From Phycomyces nitens (Eukaryota > Mucoromycota > Mucoromycetes > Mucorales > Phycomycetaceae): 64,000 bases of DNA. Below, piece by piece: positions 47,888 to 60,682 of this stretch. The stretch's first letter is position 1; every line of letters begins with the position of its first letter. The DNA lies in assembly GCA_022702545.1 (NCBI GenBank), contig JAHRBC010000001.1:6014001-6078000 (forward strand), given 5' to 3'. The translations under genes were made by a program, and so were the position numbers. Under the pieces are notes generated by a model. That model worked only from the letters and a program-made list of their open reading frames with translations, was not told the origin of the DNA and did no database searches.

Positions 47888-49472
47888 ATGCACATCTGGG
47901 GATGGCTAGTATCGGGATTCCTTACCCTCGGAGCACTTACCATTGCAGCCCACAGCATCACACGCCATCTTACACACTACTACACTCCAGAGATCCAGCG
48001 GCACAAGGTGCGAGTGTTGGCCTATCCGCCTGCCTACGCGATCCTGGCCTGGCTGACGTATTTAAAGTACGATTATGCAACGGTTATAATGTTCTTTGCC
48101 AAGATTGTCGAATCATTTGCTGTCTATAACCTCTTTGTCTGCCTCCAGTCCTATTTGGAAGGTTACCGCAAGCAAAATAAGCACGTCAAGATGTCTGTGG
48201 ACAAAAAGGTGCTTGGGATCTATAAATTCCATCTGTAAATATCATCGCCTCATTCTTCACACTCGAAAGTGTACGACTAACATAACATGAACAATAGAAA
48301 CTCAAAATGGGGGCTTCATTTCCGTGCCATTATAGACATCCTCGTCTTCCAATTCCCCATCTGGTGAGCTCAATTGATCAAAAATGATAATAATAATATA
48401 TAATATGCTAATCCACATCAATAGGAACATAATCTCTTCCTTTATCTCAATCTTTGCACAGATCAAGGGTGTCTATTGCGATGGCCAATTCAGTCCACAT
48501 GGCGCATATCTTTACCTGGCAACAATCAGTTTCATTTCCCTGAGTGTGATTCTTATGGCTCTATTTACCTATCTTGCTGTGTTCGAAGAAGAATGGAAAA
48601 TGGGGAGAATTAGAGCCCATGGTATGTTCTGGTGTGTCAAGGGACCGATCATGGTTATCTTTTATTTTGGAGATATTCTATTGTCAATCATGACATACTT
48701 TGGCTGGATCCACGATAAGGTGCCTTCAAACGGAGGTACCGTGTGGACAGCCGCTGCAATCAAGAATGGATACTATGTGCTCTTGATCTGTGCAGTCATG
48801 GTGTTCGTCGCTGCCCTCATGGAGCGATACTTTGGCCTGGATTTCAAGGAAGACATCTTTGATGATTCCGATAAAAAACGATATGGATACATGCACGCCT
48901 TTGCTGACAGCTTCCTGGGATTCATACCCCATTTCTTCATCGACCTCTTTTCGTGTGGAGGCGAGACAGTAGAGCTGGCAAAGAAACGAATTAAGCTTCA
49001 CAAGCAACGACGCCTAAGCGACGACCAACTGGACCTCTTGAGACCTGATCCTGATGCGCATGAAGTGACCAATGTAGATGACTCTGGATCACTTAGCCAG
49101 CCAGCCCGTGCACACCAGTCAAAGGTCTTTATTGATCCAGACAGTGCACGGTTGAGCCAGTTCAACAGTATACCCCTTGAGCCCTTGAATCCTGCGTTTG
49201 CCGACCATTCCTATACAACCACCAGCGTAGACCACACCAAAAATGAAACTAAATTTGAGATGACTAGAATCAAAGTGGACCAGGAGTCCAACATTGATAA
49301 CTTTCCTATTCCTCCTATTCGAAAAGGATCTTTTGAACACAATCCTTCTCTGGCTGAACCACGGCCATCACAGCCAAATGCTCTTTCTCAAAGTGATCAG
49401 GTCGATCCAACCAGACCCAAAGATCACTTCTCACCTCATGAGGGCATAAATCCCCCACCAGGATATTTTTAA
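47888..49472 (+). CDS. TMEM184/OST-alpha family seven-transmembrane protein
   Basis: Integral membrane protein of the DUF300/Solute_trans_a family (organic solute transporter alpha relatives; fungal members are vacuolar or plasma-membrane proteins of uncertain role). Exons 47888-48234, 48298-48363 and 48425-49472 give 486 aa. Membrane segments: WLVSGFLTLGALTIAAHSI (TM1), YAILAWLTYLKYDYATVIMF and on, FRAIIDILVFQFPIW, YLATISFISLSVILMALFTY, IMVIFYFGDILLSIMTYFGW and NGYYVLLICAVMVFVAALME. Family words: IVESFAVYNLFVCLQSYLEG, KGVYCDGQF and GFIPHFFID. The long C-terminal tail (about 190 residues) is polar, Ser/Pro-rich and ends in PPPGYF, a PY-like motif of the kind bound by WW proteins; that part is inference. 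Confidence 0.87.
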
Positions 49473-49649
49473 GTTCTCCCCCCTCCCCTGCGCCTACACC
49501 ACTTCTAGTTGTATATCATCTGTACAGAATCAACCAGTAATCCTCTCCTCTAATCTCCCATGGCAATCGTAGCCCTAATAACCTCATCTTTCATCAAAAA
49601 ATAAAAAAGGCTCGAGCCAGGGTAGTCCAGCAAGGATGTTTTTTGTTGA

Positions 49650-49674
49650 CCAATCAGCGGCTGTATTGACGTGA
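49650..49674. promoter_or_regulatory. CCAAT box and CRE-like site before LON
   Basis: CCAATCAG at 49650-49657 and TGACGTGA at 49667-49674 lie 82-106 bp before the Lon ATG. These match CCAAT-binding (HAP/NF-Y) and bZIP sites. Function inferred. Confidence 0.45.
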
Positions 49675-49755
49675 TTAAATTAAATTGCAAGTGGAGCAGG
49701 AATGTCTTTTTTTCTTTTTTTTTTGGTCTTTTTTCTCTTGTGAATCATCAATCCA

Positions 49756-52700
49756 ATGAATCATTCCTTCCTTGTCCATGTCTCAAGGACGATTCCTCGC
49801 TCAAAGGCCAATCAGTCCATGATTGCACAGCTTCAGGGCACAAATGCCACAAAGCCACAGGGCTCCAGACCCTTCTCCTCTCGCCAACAATCACCTTCCG
49901 TGACCTTTTGGGGCGAAGGAATTGCTCATTCATTACGCGCCAGCCCTTCTAAATCTATCTTTGTAACTCTCCAGCCTCTGCGTAACCCTGCTGCTATTAG
50001 AAGACAGGCAAACAGATCGGCATCCACGTACACGTCAGCAACTATGCACCTCAAAGAACGTGATCCAAGCGACGATCCCTCTGGATTGCCACCGTCTAAT
50101 GGTGCTGCAGCGGGTGGACAGGGCAATAATGGCGACAACTGGGACGACGGCAAACCACCCTCGGGTTCCTCTGGCGCCATTGTCGAGAACCAGCTACAGA
50201 AACCCACAGTTCCCGACGTTTATCCACAAGTCCTCGCCCTGCCCATCACCAGACGCCCCCTCTTTCCTGGCTTCTACAAGGCCGTTGTCATCAAAGACCC
50301 CCACGTCACAGCCGCAATTAAGGAGCTCCTCAAGAGAGGTCAACCTTATATCGGTGCATTCCTTTTAAAAGACGAAAAGCTTGATGTAGATACAATCACA
50401 AGCATAGACCAAATCCACCCGGTTGGTGTATTTGCTCAGATCACTAGTGTGTTTCCAGCATCAGCAGGTAAAGACGGGAAGGATGATGGTGGATTGACAG
50501 CTGTGCTGTACCCTCATCGTCGTATCAAGATGACCGAACTTTTGCCAATGATGAATAAGCACAGCACGGCCACTGTAAAACCAGCCCCAACAGAACAAAC
50601 AGCGGGAGTAGAACATCTGGCTGTAGAACCTGCGGCCGTCGAACCTGCAACTGTCGAGCCTCTACTGCGCACACCCGAAGAAAAGCCAAAGGAAGAAGAG
50701 CTGATGAAAACCGATCATGAGCCAGGAATGGCCAAGGATGATAGTATTGTCCAGCATCAGGGTATATATTATTATTATTATTATTGGAGTGCTGTTGGGA
50801 TTGAAGCTAACGAAAACACTCTCTTTTTTTTTATGTTTAGCTGAACTGGATAGTGTTGTTACAAAGGATACACAATATGCAACTGCGTTTTTGGCCAAAG
50901 ACTATGCTGTCTCGGTTGGAAATGTCGAAAACTTGGTTGACCCTCCTTATTCAAAAAAGAGTCCAATTGTCCGTGCAATTACATCCGAGATCGTGTCTGT
51001 GTTCAAGGAGATTGCGTCCCTGAACCCATTGTTCAGAGACCAGATTGCCAGTTTCTCCATGTCCCAGTCTGCTGGAAATGTATTTGAGGAACCTGCAAAA
51101 CTAGCCGACTTTGCTGCAGCTGTGTCTGCAGGCGAACAAGCTGAATTGCAAGAAGTCTTGGAGACCTTGCCCGTGGAAGATCGTCTTCAAAAAGCCCTGG
51201 TGGTCTTGAAGAAAGAACTGATGAATGCCCAGCTACAGAACAAGATTTCCAAGGAAGTCGAGACCAAGATTGCCAAGCGTCAACGCGAGTATTATCTGAT
51301 GGAACAGATGAAGGGTATCAAAAAGGAATTGGGTCTTGAGAGTGATGGAAAAGACAAATTGGTAGAGGGATTCAAGGAAAAGGCCACCAAACTTGCTATG
51401 CCAATTGGTGTTAAAAAGGTGTTTGATGAAGAGATTAATAAGCTTGCTCATCTGGAACCTGCTGCTTCTGAATTCAATGTCACTCGCAATTATCTTGATT
51501 GGCTGACCCAAGTCCCCTGGGGACAGCGCTCAAGAGAGAATTACAATATCGTACATGCCAAAAAGGTTCTCGATGAAGATCATTATGGCCTTCAAGATGT
51601 CAAGGATAGAATTCTCGAGTTCATTGCAGTAGGAAAGCTGACAGGTTCAGTCGAAGGCAAGATTATCTGTCTTTCGGGTCCTCCTGGTGTTGGCAAGACT
51701 TCGATTGGCAAGAGCATTGCCCGTGCGCTGGATCGCGAGTTCTACCGCTTCTCCGTCGGTGGACTGACAGATGTGGCCGAAATCAAGGGTCATCGACGTA
51801 CCTATGTCGGTGCCATGCCAGGAAAGGTTATCCAGGCCCTCAAAAAGGTCCAGACAGAGAACCCATTGGTTCTGATTGATGAAATCGACAAGATTGGACG
51901 TGGCCATCAAGGTGATCCATCATCGGCTCTTTTGGAACTACTTGATCCTGAGCAGAATAGCAGCTTCTTGGATCATTACATGGATGTGCCTGTCGATCTT
52001 TCCAAAGTTCTGTTTGTCTGCACTGCAAATGTGCTTGATACTATCCCAGGACCACTCTTGGATCGTATGGAAGTTATCCAACTCTCGGGCTACATTGCTG
52101 AAGAAAAGTCTGCCATTGCATCAAAGTACCTGGCACCCGCTGCCAAGTTGTCGGCCGGTCTGGAACATGTGGATGTCAACCTTACCGAAGAGGCCGTCGA
52201 TATGCTTATCAAGAGCTACTGCCGCGAAAGTGGTGTTCGTAACCTGAAAAAGCACATTGACAAGGTCTTTAGAAAGGCTGCATTCAAGGTTGTACAGGAC
52301 CTTGGAGATGACAAGTTTGAGCAGCAAAAGGGAGATTCTCCAAAGGTTCTGGAAGACGACATTCGATCCAACGACCCAGAGAAGATTGAGAATGCTCTTG
52401 AACATGGAATCCAAAAGGAAGTTGGACAGGAAAAGACTCAGGAGGAGAGAAAGCGTCTAGAGGTTCCTGACAGCGTGCATGTTGAAGTCACTGGAGAAAA
52501 CCTAAAGGATTATGTGGGTCCTCCTATTTTCCACTCTGATAGACTCTATGAGACCACTCCTCCTGGTGTTATTATGGGACTTGCATGGACCAGCATGGGT
52601 AAGTCTAGGGTTAGGGCTACTGATTGATTCTCTAGTTAAGAACGATTGTAACCAAAAAAAAATCCTAGGTGGTTCGTCTCTCTATATCGAATCTGTCCTG

Positions 52701-53324
52701 GAATCATCCTTGTCTGCAAAGTCTAGCCCCCACCTCTCTACCACTGGACAGCTGGGTGATGTGATGAAGGAGTCCACGACAATTGCCTATACCTTTGCAA
52801 AGTCGCTGATGGCCAAACGTTTCCCCAAGAACAAGTTCTTTGAAAAGGCCCGCCTCCACCTCCATTGTCCTGCTGGAGCAGTGCCAAAAGATGGTATGTT
52901 TATACAAAGAGCGTCTGTGATATGATACACAAGAATTAACAAAAAGTATCTTATCGTTATCTCTATAGGCCCTTCTGCTGGTATCACAATGGCCACTTCA
53001 TTCATCTCTCTGGCTCTCAACAAGCCCATTAGTCACAATATTGCCATGACCGGTGAGCTCACTGTGACAGGCAAGGTTTTGCAGATCGGCGGTCTCAAGG
53101 AGAAAACTATTGCCGCCAAGCGTTCGAATGTGACAACCATCATGTTCCCCAAAGATAATCAGGCTGACTGGGAAGAACTTCCTGCTCATGTTAAAAAGGG
53201 AATTACCGGCATTCCTGTAGACTATTATTCGGATGTCTTCAAGGTCTGCTTTGGAGATGTTGAAAAGGAGCAAATAGAGAAGCTGTGGCAAACTGAGCTG
53301 GCTGAGGAAGAGAAGAAGGATTAG
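49756..53324 (+). CDS. PIM1: Mitochondrial Lon protease (PIM1 type)
   Basis: ATP-dependent matrix protease that degrades misfolded or oxidised proteins. Exons 49756-50761, 50841-52598, 52669-52893 and 52969-53324 give 1114 aa, close to yeast Pim1. The N-terminus is Ser/Arg-rich without acids at first ([20 protein letters not shown]), as in mitochondrial presequences. The LON substrate domain starts near [23 protein letters not shown]+ motifs: Walker [19 protein letters not shown], Walker [15 protein letters not shown], sensor-region [20 protein letters not shown]. The proteolytic domain has the Ser in [10 protein letters not shown] and the Lys in [12 protein letters not shown], the Ser-Lys dyad. 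Two acidic linkers, one in the N-domain (Thr/Val/Glu-Pro repeats, 50570-50700) and one near 52350, match the position of inserts in fungal Lon. Confidence 0.95.
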
Positions 53325-55317
53325 AGGGATGTTTGATGTTATTTACACTGTATTGTACTGCCTTGTTTACATTTTTAAAGAAAAAAGAATAAATAAATTT
53401 TACTGCAGAATAATAATAGCATGGCTAGAGAAATCTTTCTCTTTGGGTCTGGTAATTTATCTGAGGCAATTGTCATGTAAAAAATAAATAAAATAAAAAG
53501 TCTAATCTCACACGCTCAGGATGTTTTCAAGCAGTTTTAGACTCCCTTCATAATTGTTCGTTGTTATTAAAATAGCTACTTCTTTCTTTATTTTTTGGTC
53601 TTTAATGAGATGTCCATAGATTTACGAATAAAAAATAAGTCTGGACGGTGTATATTGCGGTTCTTTTTCTTGGTGGCCCTTTCTTACAGTTGAAAAATAG
53701 GATCATGAATGGGCAAGAAATAGCTTTTTTTTGGGTATCTTGATATAAAGAAATGTCCGATATCCTTTATCTCCCGTGTTACCCAGATAGTCTTATAGAT
53801 CATCTTTGTTTTCCCATTGCTGAAAAGGAAAATGAATAAACCAGATTCAAGCAAAAAGTTAGACTTGGGTTGAGAAGTGGGTGTACCAGTTGTCTAGGGA
53901 AAAAAAAGGCTTCATATAAATATAGATACCTGTGGACAATCTTTCTCATCAGTCTTGTGTGTGGTACTCAAAAGTGGCTCACTGTGGACACCACGGGGTG
54001 TCTATCACTTTGGTTTGGTGAGATTTGTGAAATGTAGATCTAATATATGTATCTCCAAGGTTATGCTTCGATCGAACTTTGATATCTGACAGCGAGTCCA
54101 TATTCTCACCCTATGCTTGATGGTCAAACCAAGACAAATGGCCTGTAAATGTCCGTGTTTTGTTATTTTACAAAATTAAATAATAGTAATAATATTGATT
54201 GCAAAAAATACATGTCAGTCATTCAAGCATCTTGTCCGTCTCGGTACTTGTTTCTTCTTCTTCTTCTTTCATTTTTGGTGGCCATCACACAATAATAGTT
54301 TATGTATGGCAACCGTAATGGTTTTTCTCACGAGTGAAATATGCAAGGGTGTATATATGGAACAAAAGGATTGTCGACTGATTCGTTTCATTTAATTCGA
54401 CTTTTGAGGTGGGCCCAAGAATTATACTAGATGATGGTAATCCAAACTCGTGCTTTTATTATATTTATGAGCTGTCCATGGTTCTTGGGGGCCATGTATC
54501 CTAGTTTAATACTAATAAAAGACTGCAAGGAGCCAAGAGTACATATTCATCATACTTGGCTGCCACCAATTACAGGGCATCCAAAGACTGGCTTGTTTCA
54601 CCAAAGGCCCTTTTGTACCATGGTCTGTAAATCACCCAAACCAGCTGCCACATCTTACCTTTCTTATCTTAGACCCCCAATTCCTTCTCATCCGGAAAGC
54701 GGAGCTCTAGAGTTGAAGCCCAAGAAAATGAAAACATAAAGGTAACAATGATCAAAAAAAGGAATACTATATGGATCTTGAAGCACCATCAAGGTTTCGT
54801 ACAACTCGATATTTGTCAGCCAGAAATTCTGACTGGATCCCTCAGTATTCCTGTTGCCTTTAATATACCATGTTGTCCCAAAATTGGAGTATAGTCAATG
54901 CCTTGCTTATTATTAAAATCACCATAATAAGTTTATGAAAATACCTTTTAGCATTGGTCTGGGAGGCGAAAACCGATTCGTTTGCTTCAATAGAGGGAAT
55001 CTTAAGCGGAGTCCTTTTTTTATATTTTTGAAAAAAGATGGAACAAATGAATATGGATGAACTTCCGACTAGAAGGAAAAAAAAACCATTTTTACATGTA
55101 ATTTATGTATAAAACGGCCATCTTTTCTTTCTCTCCCTATTCACAGTTCCCTCTGCCTCTACTCTTGCTCAATTTCCTGAGAAACAGCACAGAAGAATAT
55201 CGACGGGTCCATCATACACTTGTTTAATTAGCAACTCTTTAAAAGAAGCATCAGTCATATCAACCTTTATTGGTCTTTATTCTTTTTGAAAATTCCACAA
55301 CTCTCGTATAATCTTCG
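53325..55317. other. Intergenic region (2 kb)
   Basis: AT-rich. A single open frame at 54431-54739 (102 codons, Pro/His-rich) has no family match I know of and no clear splice context. A TTC repeat lies near 54254-54268. No gene called. Confidence 0.45.
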
Positions 55318-57514
55318 ATGGCTGCCATGGACAGTGACATAAACCAAATCACAGAGATTGAACCTCAGGGTAGAAAATTCCAAACCGATGAAGAGATCCT
55401 GGCCTCCTTTGGCTATAAGCAAGTAAGTTGTGGGCAACCAAGACTCGGATGTATAGTAACGAATTTGAAAACAGGAAATGAGCAAAAGCATCTCGACGAT
55501 CTCCAACTTTGCCATTGCTTTTGGATGCTGCTCAATCCTTTCTGGCCTTACTCCTGTAAGTTACTGTTTTTTTGATGATGACGATTACTTATAATAAACT
55601 TAGATGTGGGGTGATGCTATGCAATCAGGAGGAAGTGTGGCCGTTGTCTGGGGCTGGATTATTGTCTCCATCTTCACTTTTGGTGTCGGCCTGTCTCTGG
55701 CTGAGATTTGCTCGGCATATCCTGTCACTGGTGGTCTTTATATCTGGGTATCTCGTTTGGCCCCTCCTGAATGGGTCCCAATTGCCTGTTGGTTGACAGG
55801 ATGGTGCAACTGGTTGGGTTTGGTAAGCTATTATTATTATTATTATTAAAAAATATTGGTCAATTTTACTTAACAATCTCTATTTCTTTTATTGCCCATC
55901 TCTAGACTGGTAAGCTCAAGATATATATATATATATATAAAAAGTCGTTTCTTTACAAAATGAATATTAACAATCATATTCAATAGTTGCCATTACATCT
56001 TCTGATCTTGGTCTTGCTCAGTTCTTGGCCTCTGTTATTGCAATCAACAACCCAGAATACAATGCTAGCATCTACTGGCAATACGGAATCTTCTTGGTCA
56101 TTGCATTTGTTCATGGCGTCATCAACTCGGCCAGCATCAAATACAATGGCTTCTTCAACCAGACTTCCCTCTACTGGCATTTGGCTGGAACTCTTATGAT
56201 TATCATTGTAGCCCTTGTCATGACACCCAACAAACCTGATGCCAAATGGGTGGTATGTACATCACAAAGCCTCCATGTATCTTTACTAAATTTACTTTCT
56301 AGTTTACTTATTTCGAAAACGACACTGGCTTTTCTTCAGGCGGATATGCCTTCCTCGTCGGTCTTTTGCAGTCCCAGTACACCCTTTCTGGTTTTGATAG
56401 TGCTGCCCATATGTCTGACGAGACCCAGGATGCTGCCAGAAATGCCCCTCGTGGTATTCTTTATGCCATTGGAACTGCCTCAATTGTTGGTTTTGCCTTT
56501 ATGCTTTCTGTCAACTTTTGTGTCCAAGATTTCCAGGCTCAGGTTGTTAGCGAACTTGCTCTCCAGCCCCAGATGACACAGATCTTCTTGGATGGTGTTG
56601 GATACAAATGGACAATTGTATTTACAGTCATTGTCATGGGTGCCATGTTCTTTTCTGGATCTGCCCTGACCCTCGGAAGCTCCAGAATGGTGTATGCCTT
56701 TGCTAGAGATGGAGCCATGGTAATTTATTTTTAACAAGCAAATTATCAAAACTAATCATTTTATTATTATTATTATTATTATTACATAAAGCCTTTTAGC
56801 AAATGGTTGAGCCATGTCAATGAGAGAACACAGACACCTATCTACGCTGTATGGGGCAATATCATATTTGCCGTCATTGTTGGATTGCTTGTAAGTATTG
56901 CTTATAAATCTGCTTTGCCAAGAAATGTTTTATTTATTGTATTCAATAGTTCATCGTCAATGAAACTGCCTTTAATGCCATTGTTTCTATCAACACCATT
57001 GCTTCTTCACTTGCCTACTTTATTCCCATCGTTCTTCGCCTAACTGTAGCCCGCAAGACCTTTGTTCGCGGTCCCTTCCATCTTGGCCCTTTCTCGGACA
57101 TTATCAACTTCAGCAGCTGCTGCTGGATTCTCTTGACCTCTGCCCTCTTTATCTGCCCCACTGAATATCCTGTCACAGCTGGTAAGTTACTAGCCAGCAA
57201 CTTAAAGTCTTTACAAACTAAACTAAACTAAACCATTCTTATCTACAGATAACATGAACTATGCCTCGGTTCCTTTGGTCGCAGTTCTCGGTGGATCTAT
57301 TGCTTACTACCATTTCCGTGCCAGAAAGTGGTTCCACGGCCCTGGAAAGCTCAATGACACTGATTCCAGCACAGGATCCTCAGGCGACTTTAACATTGAT
57401 CATCCCCATGTATCTACTGATATCAAGAATGAGAAATTTACCGAAAAGCCCACCGAGAAGATCCTCTTGAGCAAGATATCCTCTCGCCAGGACTCTAATA
57501 TTACACCAAACTAA
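55318..57514 (+). CDS. APC-superfamily amino acid/GABA/choline-type permease
   Basis: Nine exons (55318-55422, 55475-55555, 55604-55822, 55906-55909, 55987-56252, 56303-56719, 56792-56890, 56950-57181, 57249-57514) give 562 aa, usual for fungal ACT-family permeases (Uga4/Hnm1/Bio5 relatives). Early family motif EEILASFGYKQEMSKSISTI, then NFAIAFGCCSILSGLTPMWG. TM segments include VVWGWIIVSIFTFGVGLSLA, EICSAYPVTGGLYIWVSRLA, GWCNWLGLTVAITSSDLGLA and IVFTVIVMGAMFFSGSALTL. The substrate-binding stretch SGFDSAAHMSDET is the signature of this group. Substrate unresolved: GABA, choline, polyamines and amino acids all occur in relatives. The fourth exon is only four bases. The tail is polar and Lys/Ser-rich, cytosolic. 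Confidence 0.88.
55906..55909 (+). other. 4-nt microexon (ACTG) in the permease
   Basis: Upstream intron 55823-55905 ends CTCTAG, downstream intron 55910-55986 begins GTAAGC and ends ATAG. Without these four bases the flanking exons are out of phase; with them the join reads GLTVAITSSDLG, as expected. Confidence 0.85.
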
Positions 57515-57969
57515 TTTGCAGCGCAGGCTGACTGCATCTCAAGTATATTTACCTACCTATTTATCTATTTATCTATATATCTCTCTGTTATTCTTAAATC
57601 CCCTATCTCTTCTATTCTATTCTATTCTGTACTGTATTCCCCTAGAACATTTACTGCAATTTTTAATACCCTTCAGACTTCCTTTTTTTTTATCAGATAC
57701 AAAAGACTAGATTTTCTTTTTTATGTATATAAAATCTAAAAAATATAAAGTACTCTATAAAACACTTGAAAACCACAATAACATGGCCGGCGCCCTTTTT
57801 TTTAATATATATATATTTATATAATGAGAGTTGGGTTACGGTTAATATATTAGAGATATACTTGATTTAATATGAAATATTTATTATTACAAATACAATA
57901 CATCTTGCTCATAATAATAATAAAAAGATGAAAAAAAGATGACTGACTTTTTCTGTTTCCTCAGTAGCT
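57515..57969. other. Convergent intergenic spacer
   Basis: Between the 3' ends of the permease (+) and the stress protein (-). TATC and TTCTA repeats near 57556-57625, a TA run near 57806. No gene. Confidence 0.5.
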
Positions 57970-59148
57970 TCAACGTGCCTTTGCGGGAGAGGGAGAGGGG
58001 GATCTGGAACGACGACCAAAACTTTCAAACAAAGAAAGACGGTTCGTCTTCTTGTCTGTCTTTTCCGTCTTTTCCGTCTTTTCTGATTTCTCGGTCTTTT
58101 CCGATTTCTCAGTCTTTTCTACCTTTTCAGCCTTGTCTACTCCTTTAGCCTTTGTGGTTTCCGACTCATCTTCATCAGATGAAGATTCGCTTGTGCTTGA
58201 CTTGAAGCTACTGATAGTCGCAACACTACTGTGACTACTCAACCGCATCAACCCACTCAGACGGTTCTTCTTTGACTTGTTCTTCTTGATCTTGTCATCA
58301 GGGCGCACTACAACGACAGGAACCGGGGAATGTTGTAAGCAGTATTTTGAAACACTACCCAAGAGCATGTTCTTGAAATCAGATAAGCCGCGAGTGCCCA
58401 CAATAAGAAGCGAAGGCTGGTACATGGCAATCTATTGGTATCCAAGGGTTTATATTCATGCATATAAACATCTACATATATTTTGATTCGCTTTGCAATG
58501 GACTTGCGCACAAGGAATCTAGTACTTACCATATGTTGGATCGTCTCCTGGACTTTTCCAATCACAAACTCAATTATCACACTAACCTTTTCGAAATCAA
58601 ATAATAAATACTCGTGCTTGGAAAACAGTATGTGGGGTTTTGCTTACTTTCTTTTCGTCGTTGCTGCTTGCCATGATCTTTTCCATAACTCTCTCGGCAT
58701 TCTGTCTGGCCAATTCTTCTTCATGGAGCAAGAGCGATGTACGGATTTCTATATAAAAAAAAGAAGATATTTAAGAATTTTTGAGATTTACTATAAATTT
58801 GTTCTGGTCCTACCAGCTGTCTCCAACGTGACTACACGCAGTACAATAAGCTCATCTCCATCGTCCATGACTTCCTAGAATATCATCAAGGACCATTAGC
58901 AAATCATGCGAGATTATAAATAGACAAAATCAATTTACATCGCTGGCCCAGTTGAGAGCAAACTCGCTATAGTTTGCCAGGTCAGTGGCAATCATAAACG
59001 TTCTGGTTCTTCTGGACCGTTTGTAACCAGGGGTTTTTCCTCTCAGCGTAAACGAGTAGTTGTGGAGGTCTTTGTGGGTCATGGTGTCAAAGGACACACC
59101 TCGTACATAGCTAGTGGTCGTTTTGGAATTATCTGTAGCAGATAGCAT
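57970..59148 (-). CDS. Universal stress protein A-domain protein
   Basis: Five exons (58939-59148, 58814-58874, 58648-58748, 58530-58586, 57970-58431) give 296 aa. The USP (alpha/beta, HUP-type) domain lies at about residues 47-180: RTFMIATDLANYSEFALNWA, ELIVLRVVTLETAEIRTSL, VSVIIEFVIGKVQETIQHM, then the ATP-binding GTRGLSDFKNMLLGSVSKYC and HSPVPVVVVRP (G-2x-G-9x-G-S class). After it comes a Ser-rich segment and a Lys/Glu/Thr repeat (EKTEKSEKTEK units, 58030-58130), ending in RRSRSPSPSPAKAR, a phospho-site-like tail. Fungal USP proteins respond to osmotic or oxidative stress, but the exact role is not known. A palindromic CRE lies 136 bp upstream. Confidence 0.88.
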
Positions 59149-59283
59149 ACTGTATTATGAGGGAGTGTAAAAAAAAAAAAAAGATTTGGATTTATTGGAG
59201 AGTAGTAAAAAGAACAAGAATCGCAAAAATTATTTGGTATTTCTCAAACGACCTTTGAGAAATGAAATCCCGATGGGATCTAT

Positions 59284-59291
59284 TGACGTCA
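59284..59291. promoter_or_regulatory. Palindromic CRE, TGACGTCA
   Basis: Full ATF/CREB consensus 136 bp upstream of the universal stress protein ATG. Fungal Atf1/Sko1 factors bind this site under stress MAPK control; the functional link is inferred from position and gene type. Confidence 0.55.
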
Positions 59292-60457
59292 GGAACAATA
59301 TATACTATAGATTTCTTATTGTACAAGATACTCGCAGTAATGAGTACAAGAAGTGTTGATGTCAAAAAACATAAAGACAATTTGAGAAATATGAGTTCTA
59401 GATAATCATGGAATTTTTCAAGGATATTCTTGAGATCAAAAAAAGGGGGGTGGTATCAACAGGATCAAGAATCACATTATTAGGCTTTGTAAATTTTATA
59501 CCTTTTTTGTTTTGTAAATCCATGAAAGGGGTTCATCTTATTGGTAGGACAAGGAAATGGCAGCGCACATTTTGACCTATCATGGCATGTTCCTGAATTT
59601 ATTCTGCGCCAGAATTGGCTCACATAAGCAAATATTTTAGACTCACAGAGTGGCCCTTGCTTTTTATTCCCGTTGGCAATAAAAAAAAAAAGAGAGAGAT
59701 AGAGATAGAGAAATTTCTTTACTAGAACAATGACATTTTTGGTATAGTGGACTTGAAGGGCTAGAGGTCATGATAATAGCCTTTTGGTTTATTGGCGAAT
59801 AGAAAGTATTGAGTGTTTTATTTTTTATATTTTAGGCCAATTAAAATAAAATAAAAGTCTTTTCTTTAAACTAACCTTTAAAGGCATTTCTATATTCTGG
59901 CACTGCAGTTGCATAATACTATATATTTTTTTATAGTCGTGAAGATTATATTCACCCAAAATTTCCATAGTAATTAACACATTGAAAAAATAAATTGGGC
60001 CTTGGCTTGATTTAGCAAGATTTTCCCATTGTTATTTGTTGTTCAAAAGCTTGCCAAGACTGTTTTTGTGGTCTTGGAAACCATCATTATTTCCATTAAG
60101 AGCCGATCATTAAGCCATTAAAAAAAGTTTACTTTATTTTTTGTTTAAATTGTATAGAAAATACAAGTATTATATTAGATCAGCCTTGGCATAGTTGGTT
60201 TCTTGCACGATCTCACTTTACTCCTTTAATTCAACAAGTCAACAAGACCAGTTTGTGGTCTTGTACGAGAAGATTTACAACTCTTTTTCAAGTAATAATA
60301 ATTGGCTAATGTTTTGGTGGTTCTAGACGTCCAGGGATACGATCTATTCTCGCCTTCTCTCAGCCAAATAGTCATTGTGAGGTCTTTTTGTGCATCTCTT
60401 GTTCAATTCTCTGTGCTACCAAATCATAAATAAAAATCAAAAAATAAAAGCTCAAAG

Positions 60458-60460
<3 letters not shown>

Positions 60461-60496
<36 letters not shown>
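60461..60496. repeat. (ATT)12 microsatellite
   Basis: Twelve perfect ATT units, the longest simple repeat noticed in the window. Confidence 0.95.
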
Positions 60497-60682
60497 GTTA
60501 TTTGAGCACCATGTAATACAATAGCTGCAAGATATTGGGGGCTTTTTTAAGATGTGGTAATAGTCCTACTACAGAATATATGCAGCTCTGGATTTTATTG
60601 TTGTTTTTTGGTGTATACGTGTGTGTATGTGTGTGTATGTATGTATATATGTATATATTTTATGTGTTTCATATGGCAAAAA

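Larger units (their letters stand above)
59149..60682. other. Intergenic region
   Basis: AT-rich, 1.5 kb, upstream of the stress gene and downstream of the RasGEF gene. Contains the CRE at 59284, two short related hairpins (CAAGAC...GTCTTG near 60056 and 60245) and the (ATT)12 microsatellite. No gene recognised. Confidence 0.45.

Noticed and set aside
54431..54739. 102-codon open frame rich in Pro and His
   Set aside because: No known motif, no supporting splice context, alone in a 2-kb AT-rich spacer. Could be a relic but cannot be supported.
60056..60264. Two related short hairpins (CAAGAC...GTCTTG) 190 bp apart
   Set aside because: Stems are only 6-8 bp and no target duplication or wider similarity was visible, so not called as a MITE.
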